Assembly: GCA_037176845.1 (NCBI GenBank)
Contig: JAYKXP010000240.1
Location: 1 to 49,887, forward strand
Source: Paramarasmius palmivorus
Lineage: Eukaryota > Basidiomycota > Agaricomycetes > Agaricales > Marasmiaceae
Direction: 5' to 3'
DNA: 49,887 nt
This document shows, one piece after another, positions 42,462 through 49,887 of this stretch (position 1 is its first letter; each line of letters opens with the position of its first letter). The position numbers were made by a program, and so were the translations under genes. Below the pieces are notes generated by a model that was not told the origin of the DNA, did no database searches, and saw only the letters and a list, made by a program, of their open reading frames with translations.

Positions 42462-44130
42462 TGATACGCTGATTTTTATAACACTTTAATTTCGAACGCA
42501 TTATGCATATTTCTTTATTGTTATGCTATAAAAAGGGTTCTGAAGGACTAGTATGAGCCCTGAATAGCTAGTCATTGTCACTGGTACACGGGACTATGTC
42601 TTGCGAGCAGAGAACAGTTACACGGTACGCCTCACATTGGGTATCTGGCTGCTGCGATGCAAATATTAGGGGTCTGCAATTCACAGACACCTACCCGAAA
42701 CCTGTAGGGGCTAATATAAGGTGGAACCTACCTTGTATAAGGTCACCGTGCTACTAGTTGGCATACTCAAGGGACATTTACGCTTTTATTACTTCTTCGT
42801 GACCTACTATAAGATAGAGAGGGCTTTGGGGGATCACCACGGCTTGATGATCAAGACGGCTTGATCGGAAATGACCGACGGCCCGAGGGCAGACCTATCG
42901 GACTTGATATTCCGAAGCATTCCTTTGGATCGGACACGGAGGCAAAGCTGTTAAAACGGTGGCAACGCCTGAAACACTTAGCATGGAAGCAGATACAGTG
43001 GATATACCACTTATGGAAGGGTCCCATATGACTATGGAGACTTATAAAAGATGTGCCAGGTCTAGATAACGGATGACTGAGCATCATTGGCGTGCGGACT
43101 GGTCGGAAACGACTATCATTGGTGGAAAAGCGCCTTGGCGCATAGAAAAGAAAATTTTAAACAGGCTAAACGCCAACCCGCAGGCACAGGATTCAACTCC
43201 TGAGTCTAAACATAGAAATTCCTATTTATTGGTCACGCTTACACGACTTATATGGACGTTGTGACACTCTTATTTCCCTCATATGTATATTTCTCCTCGT
43301 ATCATCTCTGTTCCATCTCTGTTCCTTGTCGTTCCGTCTATTTTCCGACTTATATTACCTAAAATTCTCGTTTTCACTTCTTGGACAGTATATAAGCTAC
43401 CTATCATGTAGGAGAGCGGCAGAAGAAGAAGGGAGACGCACTGCCCGCCCATATCTATAGATTGTATGTGGCTATCAAACGAATAGACCTCTGATTCAGT
43501 TGATCTATTGTTGATCTGTGTATTCAACTTCTACTTCATCAGGACGAGCCCTAGATTTAAAGTCTAGTTGAGACCTGTATTGCAGACAAGAGCTTGAGTC
43601 GAGTTTGATAGAGACCAAGTGTATTGGCTTGTAATCTGTTGCATTTGGCATTGGTTGCGTTGCATCTTTTATTAGAGATTGAACCTCGTACTAGATCGTC
43701 AGTTAAAGACCTTCTAGAAGCTTTTGGCTATTTGTGTTAAGAGCTTTGTGACGTAGAGAGGCCCAGATCGACCATTGGAGAGTCGGTTGGATTCCTGCTT
43801 GCGCGCACGTCGTTGATTCAGTTCTAGTAAGGACAATCCACTCAAGGCAGTATTAGGTCGCACCCAAGAAAGCTAGTATTAGCCCTTGGTGTTGTTCATA
43901 TAGCTTGTATAAGCCCAAACCCACACGTACATACCCTATTAAAAGGTGTACCATAACCTGCTCTAGTCTACTAGAAGCGTATTATCACTTGAACTATTAG
44001 TTTTGTGTGCGATTCTAAGCACGGCAACTCTGATCACGTCGAACCACACTTGCACACACTGTCCACAGTAGTGCTAGACCTACTATTAGCATCTATTACC
44101 TGGTTACTTTCGTACCAGGTTTAGTGGTCA
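42462..44130 (+). repeat. 5' LTR (copy 2)
   Basis: Aligns with 2580-4301; starts TG and ends CA (GTGGTCA at 44124-44130). A TATA-like TATATAAG lies at 43389-43396 and is the likely promoter of the retroelement transcript. Confidence 0.85.
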
Positions 44131-44135
44131 TTATC

Positions 44136-44153
44136 TGGAGCCCACCGCGAGGG
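44136..44153 (+). other. Primer binding site
   Basis: TGGAGCCCACCGCGAGGG begins five bases after the LTR end. Starting with TGG (complement of the tRNA CCA end) and this position are what is expected of a tRNA primer site. I cannot name the tRNA without a search. Confidence 0.6.
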
Positions 44154-44344
44154 TGGTTCTAGAATTGTCATAAGACGATCGTTCAAGGAAGTGATATACT
44201 TCTACAAGCTTTAGCTTTACTGTTACACCACATCCATACCTTATATAAGTGAACCTTGACGAGGTTTGCTACTCCGATTTATTGGATAGAAGTTAGACAA
44301 GCTACTTTTATCTACCCCACGTTTAGTCGTCAAGATTAGGCGAG

Positions 44345-46332
44345 GTCAAAAGCGTAAAGCAGACGAACAGTCTACACCTGAAGTACCTGGATCATTTCCA
44401 TCAGGGACTTCTAGCTCATCTGCACATACACGCACTGGTTCGAGACCTCTTACTCGTAACCAAGCTAGATTAACTGGTAGTACTACTATCAGTACAGATC
44501 GTTTTACTAGGAGCGGTGTACCAATCCTAGATCCTTTATCATCTACGTCGGGTTTTTCCTTCAGTAGAGCTCCTAGGTTCAGAGATCCTTCGCCTGAAGA
44601 GTTTGACTTTGGATTTAACAATCCAAAAGAGGCTCGAGAGCTTAGTGTACCTACGAATTCTCCTGTTTCCCCGGATTCATCCGTTGATTTAGAGGATATC
44701 TTATTTGGTGGAAGTTTAACTCCACTAGAGACTTCTATAAGGGACGAAGACCCCTTATCCGATTTAGATCAAGCTTTTATTACCCCTCCACTGTCACCTA
44801 GACAAGAACCAATGGCATTACCACTTAGAGATACCTGGAAGACGTTGTCTCCTGAAGCGGCTAGCGAAGTCAGCAATGGCAATACAAGGAAGATATTCAA
44901 GGATTTGAATGAATTCGATCCTGAAGACTCTGACTTATTGCTTGACTGGTTGGAAGAGCTGGATATGGCTTTCCAAGCGGCTACTATTAGTGATGACACG
45001 GCTAAAATTTATCTTGCAGTCAGTAAATGCGCCAAAGAGTATCGTAAGGAGATAGCAACCCGAGATGAAGTTCGAGGGCATTCCTACGAGAAATTTAAAG
45101 AGATGCTTTTGGAAGACTTCCCTGAGGCTGCTAACCTTGAAGAAGGGTCTATTAGTAGGCTTAGGAGGATACTCCATAGGTATCGACAGGTCAAAGATTG
45201 GGACCTGGAACGACTTAAAGGATATAACCGAGCTTTTAAGCTTGAAGTAGACAAGCTGATGAAAGAACCAGCGGTGATTAATAACTATAATGCTGTTCAA
45301 TACTACTTAAGTGGATTGGATGAGTATTGGAGAGGACGTTTGATCCAAGTAATGGGAGATCTAACCCGTGAAAAGACCAAGAAAGATAGAACTCAGTCTA
45401 GGACTAAGTTGCGACGCCATGATGATCCTTGGAAGCTTAAGGAAGTTATGGAAGAGATGGAGAACCTAATGGCTGCTGGAGATGGGAGTGTCTATGTCAA
45501 GATGAACGACTTGTCGTTGTCAGACCCCCTATTAAAAGATAGCTATAAGGGTAAATCCTCCTCTGTGGCGCAATCAAAGCCTGTTACGAAAACTGGGGCA
45601 TCTATTATTCCCACGCCTACTACAAGAAAATCTAAGAAACCTGAGGAAGACGTTTATCATGTCAAAGAAGAGCTAGAGGATAGCCATCTTCGAGAAGACG
45701 ATGATGAAGATGGACCACTTAATATAAGGGTCGCAGCATCAGTTGACGGTCACACTGCGAGTATCAGAGCGCATGATCAGGAAATTAAGGTACTAAAAGA
45801 TAGTGCTGAGCAAGTCAAGATCCTGGCAAATGAAGTACAAGGTCTTAAAAAGACGTTGGAAGACATGCCAAAAAGGATTCAGACATCCTGGACGCCTCCT
45901 GCTCGTGGATATGGTCAAGACAGCCCTAATAGAAGCTTCAATGTCGGTGGAACCGATAGAGCCGGTTGTTATTTCTGTAAGGAACAGACTCATAGGGTTA
46001 AAGAGTGTCCTTATCAGCGCAAGCTCATTGAGAAAGGCTGGATTGTGTGGAATGATAAAATGAGAGCTATGTTGCTCAAAGACGGCAGTCTACTTCCACG
46101 GCCAGGACCTGGAGAGCGCGTAATGGATAAGACCATTGAATATATCAAAGCTAAAGGTTGGGACAAAGGATCCCTTAGTGATATGTTCTTCTTGGATATT
46201 GAAGATCCGATGGAAACGTTTTATCAAAACATGGGAAACATGTCGATGGGAAATGAGATGCAAGCCTTCGCTATGCAAGCTGCAGTAGCTGCATATAGTC
46301 AAGCGATGGCCTCTGTTGAGTCAAAAAACTAG
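44345..46332 (+). CDS. gag: Gag protein of the gypsy element
   Basis: The frame is open from about 44345, but the first ATG is at 44812; the open part before it is Ser/Thr/Arg-rich. From 44812 it gives 506 residues. The capsid-like region (LDWLEELDMAF, FKEMLLEDFPEA, LKGYNRAFKLEVDKLM, QYYLSGLDEYWRGRL) is followed by a linker with a coiled-coil stretch. A zinc knuckle CYFCKEQTHRVKEC (CX2CX4HX4C) near residue 390 binds nucleic acid. The capsid region packages the element RNA. There is no stop or frameshift in this frame. Whether translation starts at 44812 or at an upstream non-ATG or lost start is open. Confidence 0.85.
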
Positions 46333-46343
46333 AAGACCCAGGG

Positions 46344-49300
46344 ATGGGGCTAGTCTACAATCAACAGACGGCAAAGGCTAAAGCCCCTGAGGGTAAAACT
46401 CGTAAATCCCCAACGATAGAACTTCCGTCCCTGAGTAGATCTGAAAGAACCAAGTATAGAGACCTGAATGATGAAGTACCTACCCCTAATAAAAGTCGAA
46501 ATCCATCTTATAATAGTGATTCTGATGAAGAGTCACCCCCAACAAAACCAAAGTCCACAGATAAAACTGTACGATTTGATGAACCTGTTAATAAAACACG
46601 CCCATTTGATGATGTAGTCCCAATTGAACGTCCACCTCTTCCTAGAGAACAAGCAGTGGAAAGGGGGACGTCACATCTCAAAGACAATAGCACAGCACAA
46701 CCAAAACCAGACGTGAAGCGTGGTACAGTTATAAAACCCAAGGAATCGAAGGGTAATACTGGTGAACTAAAGTCAGTTAGCCTGGAAGAGTCGCTATTGG
46801 GAAGATACCTAGAAACTGGCGCGCATATACCTCTGGGAGAGCTATTACAAGTAGCTCCTGCGGTTCGGCGACTGCTGGCAAGGAAGTGTAGGTTCAGAAA
46901 CGTACAGAAGAAGACTATTACAAGCTTCTATTCTGAAATACCCCCGTCACAAGCGTTCACTTGGTCAACAGAAATCCTGGAAGACCTTAATTCCAGTGAT
47001 TACATAGTGAACGCAGCAGAACTAAGTTCCCCTGAAGACACCTTTGAAACGTTCTTTGATGTACTAGACAAGGAAACAGATGGGATGCCGATTGGTACGA
47101 TAGTCCATCGGGATATCATCGGTGGTGGTGGGTGGGGGATTCATATATCAATGAGGTGGATTCAGAAGGGAAGCGCATAATATTTAGTTGCTGCACCCCT
47201 GTCCGAACAGCCTTGCGATGTGTATTCCCAAAGTTAAATGGTCATCCAGACCTTATAAAAGGGATACTTGACATGGGTCCATGATCCTGTGCATTGACAA
47301 GAAAGGAAGCGATTGGAAGAGGCATAGAATGGGATCCATCCACTGTAATTCATATGCAAGTGCTAATGGCAATCTTAATCGAACTCTTGGATTGGCCAGA
47401 AATGTACTTATGGAACTGGGAGACTTACAGTTCCGTTCGCGCAATTGCATGTGATAGAGAAAGCACCATATCAACTTCTAATAGGACGTCCGTTTGAGTC
47501 GTTAACATGTATGGTTACGGAAGCACACAGAGATGGTCATGTAGACCATCACTCTTACATGTCCTAATACCACCGGCCATAAGATTCAGATGGGAACGTA
47601 TCCTAGAGGAATGGGGATACAAGTGGAAAGGGAGGACAAAGCAATCACTTGAAACCTAGTGAGCGTCCTGCACCTGAAAAGGACTCAGAACCTTCTAAAA
47701 GCTCTCCGACACTGCGAATTTTCAGGAGACCTCAATGAAACTGTTAGACGATCAGGGAGAGGTTGCCTTGGAAATTTCAGCGGATGTACAGAGGTAACCT
47801 CTCTCTCTCAAGGGTGGAATCATACCTATTGCAGAAATATAAACCTTATTTATATTATCTCTCCCCTTTTTTCCCTTTATTGTCCAATCTGTTCAAATCT
47901 CAGGCGCACTTCTCTGGAAGACACCTGAAGTTAGAATCCCAATCTAGAATCTCAACTATCTTCACTTTCTGTATCCTTCTTGCAAAGCTTATATTAGGGA
48001 AGCAAGTGGACGGTGATTTCAAGTTAGTGGTTGATCAAGTCAATCTAGTACTAGAGCAACTTTCTCGGCTGTGTACGAGCTGGCTTTATCTCTCTTTATC
48101 TAAAATCACATATCTGTTGTACTGAATACCTGTATGAAATGAATGATCAAGTACGAAAGTGATGTTGTTTGACGCGAGACAACCAAGGGATGAAGCTATA
48201 GAAGACGATATACACGACGTCTTTGGCAAATATAAGCCCGTAGCAAAGAAGGTTAGACCTGTAAAAGCCACTTTGCCACAAGAGTTTCATGTCAAGCGAC
48301 ACATTACGGAGATCCACTAGCGGAATGCCTATATTACCCACGAACCCACCAGAGTTTACACCTGTGAGAGCGTTTCACGCAAGAAAGGAAGGAGATAATC
48401 GATAAAAAATCAGCCAAAGAGAATGGTGGCCAGAAGAGATGAAACTTATACATGCTTTTATGAAGTTACAGGAGAAAGCATTCGCTTGGGAAGCATCAGA
48501 AGGAGGTAACTTTAGACCGACTTTTTCCCCACCGGTGAAATTCCCTGTACTACCTCATGTACCATGGGTAGAGAGAGATATTCCAATCCCACCTGGTATA
48601 CGAGGAAGTTTGTCGCATCATCAAAGATAAAATCGATGCAGGAGTATATGAACCATCTAGTTCATCGTACAGATCCAAATGGTTCACTGTGATAAAGAAA
48701 GACGGAAAAAGTCTGCGCATAGTGCATAGTTTGGAACCATTAAATAAAGTTACTATCCAGTACTCTGGGGTACCACCAGCAACAGCTGAGGTGGCCAGTC
48801 AATTCGCTGGAAGGGCTTGTATTGGTCTCCTTGACATTTGGGTTGGCTATGATGAGCGTATATTGATGAGGAATCAAGAGATTTGACGACGTTTCAAACG
48901 CCTTTTCGGACCACATAGGCTAGTAAAACTACCTATGGAGGCTGGACAACTCTTACCTATCTTTCACGATGATGTATGCTATATTTCCGAGACGAGATAC
49001 CTCATATAACCTCACCTTACGTTGATGATGTGTCTGTACGGGGACCAGAGAATGCCATATAAGCTACCTGATGGAAAGTTTGAAACTATCCCGAGAAAAT
49101 CCCAAGTATAAGAATGGTTCTTTTTGGGAACACCTGAACAATGTAAATCGTCTGTTGTCTAGCGTTTTTAAAGTATGTGGAGGTACTTTCTCGGATCCAA
49201 AAGCATTTATTGCGCTATTAGAAGGTGTTGTATTAGGTTTCCAAGTGGGGCCTTATGGACATCGAGCGAATGAAAAAGTTTGCAAAAGTTGTATTAGACT

Positions 49301-49887
49301 GGGACCCAGAATTGTTTGAGGATTGGATAAGAACCGATGGTGAAGTCATTACTTGGTTACAGCTGTGCAAATGCGCATATATATCAAGGTACTTAAACGC
49401 AAAGATATCACTCGTCCATTAAACAAGGTGTCAGGAGCAAATGGCTACTTTTAGGATGGGAGACAAATGAAAAACAAGCTGTTAGGGACTTACAGGAGGC
49501 TATTAGAACTGCTCCCGTGTCTCCGACAATTGACTACAAGAAGGCTCTATATCTTGCAGTAGATTACTTCGGTGGCAAGCAGTCGGCTTTTACTTGTATC
49601 AGCTCGAAGATGATAACCCCAAGAGGAAACATTTTAACCTTTTTTTGGATCTATCGGAACTGAATGAGCGTTCAGCAACGATTCCTCCCAGCCAAAGAGA
49701 GAGCTTTATGGCTTGAAGAATGCTTTAGAAGCTACCTATTATTACACCTATGGTATGTCGAGACATGATTTTGTCGAAACAGATAGCTAGCTATAAAAAG
49801 GATGCAAGAAAACCCTAGCGCAGGCCCTAATGCCACTATAAATAGGAGAATAGAAGCAATAACGCACGTTTTTCACTTTGAACTAGT
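46344..49887 (+). pseudogene. pol: Pol polyprotein with multiple frameshifts (protease, RT, RNase H)
   Basis: A first intact frame (46344-47180, 278 codons) holds a basic linker and a region like the pre-protease part of fungal gypsy pol. After it the reading frame changes repeatedly. A retropepsin-like segment covers about 47265-47640 (Gly-Ser after the expected Asp, SANGNLNRTLGLARN, GRPFESL) but its frame is broken several times. Reverse transcriptase spans about 48500-49320, with KWFTVIKKDGKSLRIVHS and the catalytic YVDD at 49018-49029, but stops interrupt it. An RNase H-like region starts near 49510 and runs off the window. The element cannot make a full Pol from this copy as sequenced. 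Confidence 0.75.

Larger units (their letters stand above)
42462..49887 (+). mobile_element. Ty3/gypsy LTR retrotransposon, incomplete at window end
   Basis: Order on the plus strand: LTR 42462-44130, PBS near 44136, gag, a second frame, then protease, reverse transcriptase and the start of RNase H in broken frames. LTR-gag-protease-RT-RNase H is the Ty3/gypsy order. The 3' LTR and integrase would lie beyond the window. The element sits just upstream of the TET/JBP 2 gene. Confidence 0.85.

Overview
The window looks like a transposon-dense accessory region from an agaricomycete (mushroom-forming basidiomycete). The reasons are many short GT-AG introns of about 45-65 nt inside almost every gene, a KDZ transposase, a Plavaka (CACTA-like) transposase, and TET/JBP dioxygenases, a family known to be expanded in basidiomycetes together with KDZ transposons. 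I see no rRNA, tRNA, CRISPR array or obvious housekeeping gene. Everything recognisable is mobile-element or mobile-element cargo DNA.

Layout. 1-2579: degraded, Lys/Ser/Pro-rich coding remnants on the minus strand. 2580-4301: an LTR with a purine tract directly in front of it. 4306-9561: an Spt5-like gene (NGN + KOW) on the minus strand. It is cut at its 3' side by the LTR and split near its start by a 3.49-kb palindromic element (5996-9484) whose ends supply in-frame GT...AG splice sites. 9776-9971: a 196-bp palindrome. 10209-14539: an intact ten-exon Plavaka transposase (1294 codons in frame), followed by CATTTAC-type repeats. 14947-36155: a block of about 21 kb bounded by inverted repeats of about 80 bp. 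It contains, in order, a KDZ transposase, a second Spt5-like gene, an acidic Gly/Ser-rich protein, an HNH nuclease, three small or unknown proteins, a TET/JBP dioxygenase and a large Myb/SANT-like partner protein. 36674-42169: a second, inverted partner + TET/JBP pair, tail to tail with the first. 42462-49887: a Ty3/gypsy retrotransposon of the same family as the first LTR, with LTR, PBS, intact gag and a frameshifted pol that runs off the window.

Working hypothesis: 14947-36155 is one giant cargo-carrying KDZ transposon. The transposase would move it. The TET/JBP enzyme (predicted to oxidise 5-methylcytosine), its Myb-like partner and the Spt5-like elongation factor could keep it transcribed in methylated chromatin. 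The HNH nuclease is an unexplained extra activity. Gene models for both TET/partner pairs, the Plavaka gene and two of the small cargo genes join in frame across all introns, so these genes are probably recent and functional. In contrast, the KDZ C-terminal tail and the second Spt5-like gene carry in-frame stops, and the retroelement pol is broken.
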